Origin: Patescibacteria group bacterium
Lineage (GTDB): Bacteria; Patescibacteriota; Patescibacteriia; 2-12-FULL-60-25
DNA: 64,000 nt
Reading direction: 5' to 3'
Assembly: GCA_018061025.1 (NCBI GenBank)
Contig: JAGOUY010000007.1
Coordinates: 1 to 64,000 of the forward strand
This document shows positions 1-5,770 of the stretch, piece after piece (position 1 is the first letter of the stretch; each line of letters begins with the position of its first letter). The position numbers and the translations under genes are program-made. The notes below the pieces were generated by a model, which saw only the letters and a program-made list of their open reading frames with translations, was not told the DNA's origin and did not search any database.

Positions 1-205
1 CCATGAAGCTGGATTCGCTAGTAAACGCGTATCATCTACGGCGCGTTGAATACGTTCTCGGGTCTTGTACTCACCGCCCGTCAAGTCAAGAGAGTCGGAA
101 ATACCCGAAGGCCCCGATTAAGGGGACTAAGGTAGAGTCGATGATAAGGACTAAGTCGTAACAAGGCATCCGTAGCGGAAGCTGTGGATGGATCACCTCC
201 TTTCT
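1..205 (+). rRNA. rrs: 16S ribosomal RNA, 3' end (partial)
   Basis: Only the last ~205 nt of the small-subunit rRNA are in the window. The decoding-site strand (ACCGCCCGTC at about 92-101), the universal GTCGTAACAAGG (about 155-166) and the 3' terminal GGATCACCTCCTTTCT with its anti-Shine-Dalgarno CCTCC are all readable. The decoding strand reads TACTCACC where most bacteria have TACACACC. No 23S start follows; the spacer runs into a terminator at 380-410. Confidence 0.97.
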
Positions 206-379
206 AGGGAGTTATATATTTTCCACAAGGATCGTGGAAATATCCTAGGTCGATCACCTCGCTTCGCAAGAAGATGAGGTAAGGATTCGTATAAACGGTT
301 CGTGATTCCCTCGAAGGATCACGAGTACGTGTACAATCAAAGAGCATTGGGTATTTGGTCACTTTTCTGACGTCAAATA
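206..379 (+). other. 16S 3' trailer with processing stems
   Basis: This is the transcribed spacer after 16S. Directly behind the rRNA is a long stem (ATTTTCCAC pairing with GTGGAAAT, about 217-243) of the kind RNase III cleaves. Two further stems follow, CACCTC/GAGGT-type at about 255-281 and CGTGATTCC/GGATCACG at about 300-323. No tRNA-Ile/Ala and no 23S rRNA are present. Confidence 0.6.
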
Positions 380-410
380 AAAAAGACGCCCTGAAAGGGG
401 CGTTTTTTGT
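380..410 (+). terminator. Rho-independent terminator after 16S
   Basis: Hairpin ACGCCC / GGGGCGT with a CTGAAA-type loop, followed by six T. It ends the rRNA transcript and shows that 16S is transcribed separately from 23S. Confidence 0.9.
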
Positions 411-452
411 TGGCTAATAAGTTTTGTAATGCTATCTTTGCATGAGTAATCT

Positions 453-992
453 ATGGATTCATTTTTGAATATTCGTTTCATGGATGAGATTATTCTCCTT
501 CGTCCTTTTACATTTGAGGATGTTGAGCGGCATGTAGCAGGCGATGACAAGGAATCGATTAAATGGTTGAATGAAGGGCATCCGAGCACGGTCGAGTCTA
601 CGCGTGCTTGGATTGAACGACAGCATCAGTCTTTAAGAGATGGAGGTCCAGTCTTCACCTTTGCAATTGAGCGTATCGACACCCATGATCTAATTGGCAT
701 GGTTGAAACGAATCTTGATTTTGAAAAATTTGAAGGATATCAAGCAGGGGATGCAAATGTATCGTATGCCTTGTATCCAGAGGCGCGTGGTCAGGGTTAT
801 GCGACCCGAGCAGTGAACCTTGTTTTGCAGTTTTTACAGACGAAGGAAGAGATTCGTCGCGCGGTTTTACAGATTGATCGAGATAATGTTTCGTCTTTAG
901 GATTGGCAAAACGGTGTGGGTTTGAAGATGGGGGATCTATGACCTTAAAAGAAGGGAAGGTAATGCGAATGTTTTATAAGTCATGCCATTGA
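453..992 (+). CDS. GNAT family N-acetyltransferase (RimJ/RimL-like)
   Basis: Predicted acetyl-CoA-dependent N-acetyltransferase of 179 aa. The N-terminal ILLRPFTFEDV strand-helix and the central ARGQGYATRAV stretch (motif A, acetyl-CoA pyrophosphate loop, R/Q-x-x-G-x-G/A type) followed by a CGFEDGGSM strand are typical of the RimJ/RimL subgroup acting on protein N-termini or small amines. The substrate cannot be read from sequence. A second ATG at 480 starts exactly at the conserved domain (MDEIILLRPF) and may be the true start; neither has a convincing Shine-Dalgarno. It stands alone between the rRNA terminator and tRNA-Val. Confidence 0.85.
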   Translation: MDSFLNIRFMDEIILLRPFTFEDVERHVAGDDKESIKWLNEGHPSTVESTRAWIERQHQSLRDGGPVFTFAIERIDTHDLIGMVETNLDFEKFEGYQAGDANVSYALYPEARGQGYATRAVNLVLQFLQTKEEIRRAVLQIDRDNVSSLGLAKRCGFEDGGSMTLKEGKVMRMFYKSCH

Positions 993-1031
993 CTAGAGAG
1001 GGTATTTTAAGTATTATCTTCCCGTAAATAG

Positions 1032-1108
1032 GCGCGCATAGCTCAGTTGGTTAGAGCGTTACATTGACATTGTAAAGGTCCGTAGTTCGAATCTACGTGC
1101 GCGCACCA
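1032..1108 (+). tRNA. tRNA-Val (anticodon GAC)
   Basis: The cloverleaf is readable by eye: acceptor GCGCGCA/TGCGCGC, D-arm GCTC/GAGC, anticodon stem TTACA/TGTAA with loop TTGACAT giving anticodon GAC, T-arm with GTTCGAATC, discriminator A. The CCA tail is encoded (1106-1108). Confidence 0.96.
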
Positions 1109-1112
1109 CGTA

Positions 1113-1140
1113 AAAACAACGCCTTACCGCGTTGTTTTTT
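1113..1140 (+). terminator. Terminator after tRNA-Val
   Basis: Hairpin AACAACGC/GCGTTGTT with a short CTTACC loop and a run of T, immediately after the tRNA. Confidence 0.85.
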
Positions 1141-1171
1141 GTATCCCTTTTTCTCTGTATGAGAGCTGTGG

Positions 1172-1177
1172 TATACT
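1172..1177 (+). promoter_or_regulatory. -10 element (TATACT) for the 1212 gene
   Basis: TATACT followed by CTTGTCAT, the same sequence style as other start-proximal promoters in this window. Here the ATG is 34 nt downstream, so this mRNA would have a short leader. No clear -35 is visible. Confidence 0.45.
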
Positions 1178-1211
1178 CTTGTCATCATAATTCTTTTAAG
1201 TTCTTTTTTGT

Positions 1212-1700
1212 ATGGAAGCTCGTCCCAAATCTTCCCGTTCGAGTGTGCGTCGTCGCCCGGTTAAGGCCGTGATGGCTGCGGCTTCATCGCCTGTCATGGA
1301 TCCGAAGACGATGTTTAATACCTGTGGACATGACTCTTGCTCCCCAAGCGCGTGCAATGTGCGCTACGTGGGTCCTGTGTCCCACATGCGTGATCATCAT
1401 GCGCTGCACGCGGCTCGTGGCGTGACGCATGTTTGGACGGCGGCGATTGTGAGCGGGTTAGCGGTGGTTTTGACGGGGGTATTAGCCTACAGCGCCGCTC
1501 AAGCACAAACGCGTCGTGCTCCGACAGCAACGGCTCCACAGACGGCCGATACACGGTTGCTCATGGAACGCCTTGACCGTCTTGAGGTCATGGTAAGAGA
1601 AGTGGCTCAACGCTGCGTCTCTATGGAAGACATGCCAATGGAAGAACGGGCACAGGGAGGGACGGGAAGAGCGGTTAAGCCAACGCCAGTTACCCAATAG
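1212..1700 (+). CDS. Single-pass membrane protein of unknown function
   Basis: A 162-aa protein I do not recognise. It has a basic N-terminal region (residues 1-20, several Arg/Lys), a Cys/His-containing segment (residues about 37-65 with three Cys and several His) that could bind metal, one hydrophobic helix (about residues 73-95, WTAAIVSGLAVVLTGVLAYS), then an Ala/Thr/Pro linker and a predicted short coiled coil (LLMERLDRLEVMVREVA). An N-in topology would place the coiled coil outside. It is monocistronic between two tRNA genes, with a TATACT box upstream and a terminator at 1708. Function unknown. Confidence 0.65.
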   Translation: MEARPKSSRSSVRRRPVKAVMAAASSPVMDPKTMFNTCGHDSCSPSACNVRYVGPVSHMRDHHALHAARGVTHVWTAAIVSGLAVVLTGVLAYSAAQAQTRRAPTATAPQTADTRLLMERLDRLEVMVREVAQRCVSMEDMPMEERAQGGTGRAVKPTPVTQ

Positions 1701-1707
1701 AATCGAT

Positions 1708-1741
1708 TAAACACCCTTGCCCTTGTAGTGAGGGTGTTTGC
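1708..1741 (+). terminator. Terminator after the 1212 gene
   Basis: AAACACCCT / AGGGTGTTT hairpin ending in GTTTGC, 8 nt after the stop codon. Confidence 0.8.
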
Positions 1742-1781
1742 TTGACCCAGAGCACGTCCTCCGGTATCCTCGGGGCACCAT

Positions 1782-1855
1782 TCCGAGATCGTCTAACGGT
1801 AGGACTACTGCCTCTGGAGCAGTGTATCCTGGTTCGAATCCAGGTCTCGGAGCCA
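1782..1855 (+). tRNA. tRNA-Gln (anticodon CTG)
   Basis: Acceptor TCCGAGA/TCTCGGA, anticodon stem ACTGC/GCAGT with loop CTCTGGA (anticodon CTG), T-arm with GTTCGAATC, discriminator G and an encoded CCA at 1853-1855. The CTG isoacceptor reads CAG only, so a TTG isoacceptor must exist elsewhere in the genome. Confidence 0.95.
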
Positions 1856-1892
1856 TAAGCTGGCGTTCCTGGTAACCCAGGTGCGTCGCTAA

Positions 1893-1937
1893 AAAACCAA
1901 CGCCCCATCGCTGAAAAGTGGTGGGGTTTTGGTTTTT
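1893..1937 (+). terminator. Terminator after tRNA-Gln
   Basis: AAAACC...CCCCA pairs with TGGGG...GGTTTT, followed by a T-run. The next promoter begins in this T-run. Confidence 0.7.
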
Positions 1938-1964
1938 GAATATTTTGATTGCTTTCGTTTTAAT
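1936..1964 (+). promoter_or_regulatory. Candidate promoter of the RT-associated ncRNA
   Basis: TTGAAT (1936-1941), a 17-nt spacer and TTTAAT (1959-1964). The predicted start is at about 1971, exactly where the first strong RNA stem begins. It lies ~390 nt before the RT start codon, so the whole structured interval would be transcribed. Confidence 0.5.
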
Positions 1965-1970
1965 TCTTAC

Positions 1971-2345
1971 CGAAGGGAGTCTCCAGCCTTTGACACGTAT
2001 TAGCAGTCGTGTATGGAGCGTGCTAATATTCCTTCGCCTAAAGAAATGGTCTTTAGGGAAAAACGTAGATCTGTCGTGAGTGCAAGACCTGCTGACCGTT
2101 GATAACTCCACGGTCTCTCGTCTTTGATGCTTGAGACATTGATACGCATGGTCGTCGTGATAAGGTTCGTAAGAATGATTGCGGCTGTCCATAGTATACA
2201 GTTTTAAAGGGTGGTGACAGCGATCGGATGTCGCTCGAGATGGGTAACGACCCATCGTGAGTCGTAAGGACCACACGCGTGTGCGCCAGGAGTCCTGCAT
2301 ATAACTGCAGAAAAAGGATGCCACCAATCCCGGCTCCTGGCTTTA
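1971..2345 (+). ncRNA. Candidate structured ncRNA / long leader upstream of the reverse transcriptase
   Basis: No plus-strand gene is visible in this ~375-nt interval, but it is dense in perfect stems: CGAAGG/CCTTCG (1971-1976 with 2031-2036) enclosing TATTAGCA/TGCTAATA (1998-2005 with 2021-2028); CCTAAAGA/TCTTTAGG (2037-2044 with 2050-2057); mutually exclusive GACCG/CGGTC and GTCTC/GAGAC (2094-2137); GCTGTC/GACAGC (2184-2189 with 2216-2221); GATGGGT-AACG-ACCCATC (2239-2256); GCCAGGAG/CTCCTGGC (2285-2292 with 2334-2341) around CTGCA/TGCAG. CTCCA (1981-1985) can also pair with TGGAG in the loop at 2014-2018, an H-type pseudoknot. Some defence reverse transcriptases use an adjacent ncRNA as template or partner. 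I infer the same role here; a long regulatory leader is the alternative. Confidence 0.6.
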
Positions 2346-2359
2346 CCAAAAAAACATAC

Positions 2360-3811
2360 ATGATACCACAGGAACTTGCCTCCAAATGGAGGCAATATGC
2401 TTTTGAACACCAGGAGGACATGATGCGCAATCATCATCTTGATTTTAAGATAAAACTTTACTCAAAAGATGACGCACGATTAGATTATGCTCTTAGTCCC
2501 GTAAGAGTAAGTAGTCATCAATTTTTGCCGTTTATTGAGTTTATTGACGTCACTCGTCGCTATAAAAAGAAAGATGATGGTACTGGGGATAGAGAGAGTA
2601 GAGATAAGGATCGTCCATTGTGTTACGCAGCACACCAGGATGTATTACTCTATTCTTGGTACGCGCGTCTCTTGGACTACTACTACGAGAGCTACTTAGC
2701 AAAAAAAGTTTTTCAATCATCGGTCATCGCGTATCGACGCATTCCAAATACGAAGGATGTGGGAGAGGGAAAATCAAACATCCATTTCGCGGAGGAGGTA
2801 TTTAATACTGTGAGAGAAATGGGTGAATGCACCGTACTTACCTTCGATGTACAGGAGTTCTTTCCCTCTATTGATCATGGCCAACTGAAGGAAATGTGGT
2901 GCGCTCTTCTTGAGGAGGGTGAGCTTCCAAAAGACCATCATGCTATTTTTCGATCTCTAACAAAATACTCCATTATAAAGAAGAGCGATCTTTTAGAGAG
3001 ATTCGGAACCGATACGGGGAAAAAAGAGAAAAAGTTTATGGGATTGAGGAAGAGTCGCATCTGTTCGATACAAGAATTTCGCTCCTTTCGTCATACGAGA
3101 ATCTCTTCACTTGAAGGTGAGCGAAAAATCATTAGGCAAAACCTGAAGATTCATGGAATTCCGCAAGGATCTTCAATGAGCGGACTATTATCTAACATTT
3201 TTATGTTAGATTTTGATGAAGCTGTTCATGCTGAGGTGCTCAGATACGGAGGAAGGTACTGGCGCTACTCCGACGATATAGCGATAGTATTACCAGCGAA
3301 CGTCGATCAAAACCATATAGATGAATTTGTTAGAGCCGAGAGCATAAACAAAAAACTTAAGTTACATGGCATAGAGAAATCTGCGAAGATTAAATTCGCT
3401 GCTACGCAGGACGGTCTTATCTCTATTGGTGAATCATTAGATTATCTTGGCTTTTCATTCAACGGAAAAATGATTCTTCTTCGGGATAAAACCGTTGCCC
3501 GCTTCTTTCGTAAAATGAGCAATGGAGTTAGGAAAGAAGTCTCTAGAGCCAATAAGTACAAAGCTAAGATCAACATTAAAAAGCTATACCGACGATTTAC
3601 GTATCTTGGTCTAGTATCAAGTAAACGTAAGAACTTTCTTTCATATGCACAAAACTCGGCAGGCATCATGAAAAGTGATGCGATCAAGACCCAGTTGTCG
3701 CATGTAGCTAGCATACTGCACACGAAATTAGAGAAACGAAAGAGACGATATAAACGATGGAAACAGATTCCTAGCATTGATCATCCTCCTTACCTAGAAG
3801 ATAATCGTTAA
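2360..3811 (+). CDS. Stand-alone reverse transcriptase, defence-associated (DRT/UG) type
   Basis: RNA-dependent DNA polymerase of 483 aa if translated from ATG 2360. Upstream in-frame starts (GTG 2279, ATG 2318) lie inside RNA stems, so 2360 is preferred. Visible RT motifs: FDVQEFF with catalytic Asp (residue ~163), GIPQGSS (266-272), YSDD with the metal-binding Asp pair (303-306), and a DYLGF strand (361-365). The N-terminal RPLCYAAHQD region and the short basic C-terminus match stand-alone 'unknown group' RTs rather than group II intron proteins: no maturase thumb with DNA-binding/HNH domain and no intron domain V nearby. From memory the closest type is DRT2-like (those have YCDD), but subfamily is uncertain. 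The gene is AT-richer than its neighbours, suggesting transfer. Its partner is probably the RNA at 1971-2345. Confidence 0.88.
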   Translation: MIPQELASKWRQYAFEHQEDMMRNHHLDFKIKLYSKDDARLDYALSPVRVSSHQFLPFIEFIDVTRRYKKKDDGTGDRESRDKDRPLCYAAHQDVLLYSWYARLLDYYYESYLAKKVFQSSVIAYRRIPNTKDVGEGKSNIHFAEEVFNTVREMGECTVLTFDVQEFFPSIDHGQLKEMWCALLEEGELPKDHHAIFRSLTKYSIIKKSDLLERFGTDTGKKEKKFMGLRKSRICSIQEFRSFRHTRISSLEGERKIIRQNLKIHGIPQGSSMSGLLSNIFMLDFDEAVHAEVLRYGGRYWRYSDDIAIVLPANVDQNHIDEFVRAESINKKLKLHGIEKSAKIKFAATQDGLISIGESLDYLGFSFNGKMILLRDKTVARFFRKMSNGVRKEVSRANKYKAKINIKKLYRRFTYLGLVSSKRKNFLSYAQNSAGIMKSDAIKTQLSHVASILHTKLEKRKRRYKRWKQIPSIDHPPYLEDNR

Positions 3812-3816
3812 GTGGT

Positions 3817-3881
3817 CACTTCTCCCGAAAGCCTCTGAAGCTCCTTGCAAAGCCGAGTTCATTACCCACCCGTCGAGCCAC
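3817..3881 (+). repeat. 65-bp box, copy 1
   Basis: Starts 5 nt after the RT stop codon and sits directly before a terminator. It is 58/65 identical, in the same orientation and without gaps, to 5122-5186, which occupies the same position in the next cassette. Core shared text includes CTCCCGAAAGCC and GAGTTCATTACCC. It is not palindromic and lacks integron attC core motifs. Its function is unknown: a 3' RNA element, a recombination site or a duplicated target are all possible. Confidence 0.85.
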
Positions 3882-3885
3882 CGAA

Positions 3886-3914
3886 GATCCCAGTACAATC
3901 TGGGATTTTTGTTT
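3886..3914 (+). terminator. Terminator of the RT cassette
   Basis: GATCCCAG-TACAAT-CTGGGATT followed by T-rich sequence, 4 nt after the 65-bp box. Confidence 0.88.
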
Positions 3915-3924
3915 ATCAATTTCT

Positions 3925-3955
3925 TTGACGTTTTACCGCAAAAGGAGCATATTAT
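3925..3955 (+). promoter_or_regulatory. Candidate promoter of the second cassette
   Basis: TTGACG (3925-3930), a 19-nt spacer and TATTAT (3950-3955). The spacing is longer than ideal. It precedes a second structured non-coding stretch. Confidence 0.35.
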
Positions 3956-3999
3956 CAACGTTCGTAAAATTCAATTTGCCTAAACTGCGTGGCTAATCG

Positions 4000-4114
4000 C
4001 GCGAGGCATGGCAATAAACCCCCATGACAGATACTGAGCCCCACGTTCAGCGTCCTGTCATGGATAATGCCTCGAAAGGGGTATTTGGTCGCAAGGCCTA
4101 GCTAGCGCGGGGCT
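4000..4114 (+). ncRNA. Candidate structured RNA with two possible pseudoknots
   Basis: A nested stem: CGAGGCAT/ATGCCTCG (4002-4009 with 4067-4074) encloses CCATGACAG/CTGTCATGG (4022-4030 with 4055-4063). Two loop segments have downstream complements outside the stem: ACCCC (4018-4022) with GGGGT (4078-4082), and AGCCCC in the hairpin loop (4037-4042) with GGGGCT (4109-4114). This compact nested layout is unlikely in random spacer. It lies upstream of the 2-TM protein as the first ncRNA lies upstream of the RT. No known RNA family was recognised. Confidence 0.5.
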
Positions 4115-4115
4115 T

Positions 4116-4289
4116 TGTGATAGAAAGGGCATCGCATCAACACAACATTGCTATGACTATTTTATCAAATGCAAACAATACGTTAGCGAACTCGATCAAA
4201 ATTCAAAGTTTTGTGGCGGGTGCGGAGAGAAAATAGCCGGAGATAACATATTTTCCAAGTGGTTTAATCCTAACGATACCTGTCCATGA
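4116..4289 (+). pseudogene. Zinc-ribbon remnant without a start codon
   Basis: A stop-free frame (open from 4068 to the TGA at 4287-4289) encodes a Cys-rich peptide ending with KFCGGCGEKI, the second knuckle of a double zinc ribbon, then a Trp/Asn-containing tail. The first knuckle reads KCKQY, so its second Cys is Tyr. No ATG, GTG or TTG exists in frame. The stop overlaps the next gene's start as ATGA, the usual translational-coupling arrangement. I read it as a decayed upstream partner of the 4286 gene; a rare non-NTG start or a frameshift is possible. Confidence 0.35.
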
Positions 4290-5005
4290 ACACTTTTTTA
4301 TATGTAATCGTGGGATTGGGTTTGGCGGTGCTTCTTTGGAAGTATCGAGAAAAGAATCTAAACAATCGGACAGCGCAGGCGTGGCTCATTTTGGGATCAT
4401 TCGCGGAATTGCTTATCTCTGGGCAAATCGGACAGGAAGACGATATTCTTTCCGCTGGAGCGAGTATGGCGACACTTGTGTTCGCTGGTTACCTTTTGGT
4501 AATTTCAGTTTATCGTCTGACGATGTTCAAGAAGATCACGGAGAAAGAAAAAAAGTCAACGAATATAGAAAATATTAATCAACTATCTGTTGGATCGTCA
4601 TCTGATGAATTCAATAAACAGATTATTACAGCTTTGTATACGAAACGAGGCTTCAAAGAAGAGTTAAAGGATCTAAATGAAGCAGCAACGCAGACTGGAT
4701 TCAACGGGGGTCGTGATGTTGAAAGTACCATCAAAATGTTGTTTTTTTCTACTTTTGTGGAAGACTTATATGGCCGGTCGACACTAGAAGAGCTGGGTAT
4801 CGATGAGACGGAAGTTCTTCCCGAGATCAAAGTTGAGGAAGCGCGCTATAGAACTATTTTCCTAGATTATATATCGCATGACAAAGAGTTTTGGCCAAAA
4901 TTGTTGAAGCTGGATGAAGTGAATATACGTCATGCATTTAGAGAGATAGAGACTCAAGAAGGCGTAGAAGAGTTAATATCTAAAATCGTCGAAGAGCGAA
5001 AATAA
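4286..5005 (+). CDS. Two-TM membrane protein with cytoplasmic helical domain, unknown
   Basis: A 239-aa protein with no family I recognise. It has a first membrane helix at about residues 4-20, a second hydrophobic stretch at about 30-47, a further one at 60-78 (ATLVFAGYLLVISVYRL), then a charged, mostly helical domain of ~150 aa with no Cys/His metal site or visible nucleotide-binding motif. Depending on whether 30-47 spans, topology is two or three TM. It is AT-rich like the neighbouring RT. Small TM proteins with a cytosolic sensor domain are common effectors in anti-phage loci; that role is only suggested by the neighbourhood. Its ATG overlaps the stop of the zinc-ribbon frame. Confidence 0.7.
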   Translation: MNTFLYVIVGLGLAVLLWKYREKNLNNRTAQAWLILGSFAELLISGQIGQEDDILSAGASMATLVFAGYLLVISVYRLTMFKKITEKEKKSTNIENINQLSVGSSSDEFNKQIITALYTKRGFKEELKDLNEAATQTGFNGGRDVESTIKMLFFSTFVEDLYGRSTLEELGIDETEVLPEIKVEEARYRTIFLDYISHDKEFWPKLLKLDEVNIRHAFREIETQEGVEELISKIVEERK

Positions 5006-5121
5006 GCAATTAGGATCAAAATAATCTACAGGCACGCGGAATTTGGGTTCTGGCATCACGGGTGCCAATATTTTTATAAAGATTTTTATCTCATATTTCC
5101 CTTATTTCCTTTAATGACCCA

Positions 5122-5186
5122 CACTCCTCCCGAAAGCCCCTCAAGCCCCTTGTAAAACCGAGTTCATTACCCGCCCGTCGAGCCAC
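5122..5186 (+). repeat. 65-bp box, copy 2
   Basis: Same-orientation match to 3817-3881 with seven substitutions and no gaps. It begins 117 nt after the stop of the 2-TM gene and again directly precedes a terminator. The intervening 5006-5121 stretch shows no gene. Confidence 0.85.
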
Positions 5187-5187
5187 G

Positions 5188-5220
5188 AAAAAAACCACGC
5201 CTTCATAGGGTGGTTTTTTT
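5188..5220 (+). terminator. Terminator of the second cassette
   Basis: AAAAACCAC / GTGGTTTTTTT hairpin with loop GCCTTCATAGG, immediately behind the second 65-bp box. Confidence 0.85.
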
Positions 5221-5246
5221 GTTGTAGGCTCAGCGGAGCGGCCGTG

Positions 5247-5519
5247 CTATTTCTTTATCTTCTTTGACCAATTAATCTTCCCATATTGAACCACGCGTGA
5301 ACCCCGGGTTATTTTTCCGATGCTTGTGTTCAATCGTTCAGCGATCTCTCGTTGGGGCATTCCTCGAGTAAGAGCTTGGATGATTTGCCAGCGTTCTGCG
5401 ACTGAGCGTAATTCTTGGGGAGTAAGGAGGTCGTCCATGAGATCTTTCATTTCCCCGGTTGTTTTTGGGGTTAGAAAAAGAGCATAGAGTTCTTGTAGGT
5501 GTTTTGAGGCTTGGTTCAT
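5247..5519 (-). CDS. TrpR-like (YerC/YecD family) transcriptional repressor
   Basis: A 90-aa DNA-binding protein of the Trp-repressor superfamily. The helix-turn-helix is visible in the second half: LTPQELRSVAERWQII, then MPQREIAERLNTSIGKITRG, whose KITRGS matches the recognition-helix end of E. coli TrpR (TITRGS). Family members are small all-helical homodimers. The start 5519 gives the usual length. It is divergent from the 5771 gene, and the 250-bp gap carries a promoter covered by a perfect inverted repeat, so it probably represses that promoter and perhaps its own. The co-repressor is unknown; the TrpR name does not prove tryptophan sensing. Confidence 0.88.
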   Translation of the reverse strand: MNQASKHLQELYALFLTPKTTGEMKDLMDDLLTPQELRSVAERWQIIQALTRGMPQREIAERLNTSIGKITRGSRVVQYGKINWSKKIKK

Positions 5520-5574
5520 ATTGTGTATTGAGGTATATCCTAAACGAGTTTTTTGTATTCGACCATAGGGTCTC

Positions 5575-5606
5575 TTGACATGTGACTAATGTACTATTAC
5601 ATTAGT
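5575..5606 (+). promoter_or_regulatory. Promoter overlapped by a palindromic operator
   Basis: TTGACA (5575-5580), a 17-nt spacer and TACATT (5598-5603) make a near-consensus promoter for the 5771 gene. ACTAATGTA (5585-5593) and TACATTAGT (5598-5606) form a perfect 9-bp inverted repeat covering the spacer and -10. Half-sites resemble the ACTAGT-type half-sites of the E. coli trp operator. The divergent TrpR-like gene is the obvious ligand. Confidence 0.7.
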
Positions 5607-5770
5607 ACATATGATGAGGTATCAAACGAGGAAAATTACGAATGATACATTTTTGTGGCGATCCAGCCATATCTTTTTTGGATCGTCCACTTTGTTTTAG
5701 CGTTTTGTTTGAATAAAGTTGCCGGTCTAAAAAACCGGAATGGGATCGTTCTTTCACGAAGGAGTCGAGG

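Noticed and set aside
359-363. GGTCA as a remnant of a 23S start
   Set aside because: Five bases only, with no further 23S sequence.
1690-1908. Minus-strand ORF with PGFEPG text over tRNA-Gln
   Set aside because: This is the common spurious translation of a tRNA gene's antisense strand.
2281-3811. GTGCGCC at 2281 resembles a group II intron 5' end in front of an RT
   Set aside because: Only ~80 nt would lie upstream of the ORF, no domain V was found downstream, and the RT lacks a maturase/endonuclease C-terminus.
3860-3881. Part of the 65-bp box (CCCGTCGAG preceded by ACC) resembles the 16S decoding region
   Set aside because: The match is short and interrupted; the rest of the box does not align with the 16S end in this window.
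3817-5186. Integron cassette array (attC sites)
   Set aside because: The box lacks GTTRRRY/RYYYAAC cores and is not palindromic; no integrase seen.
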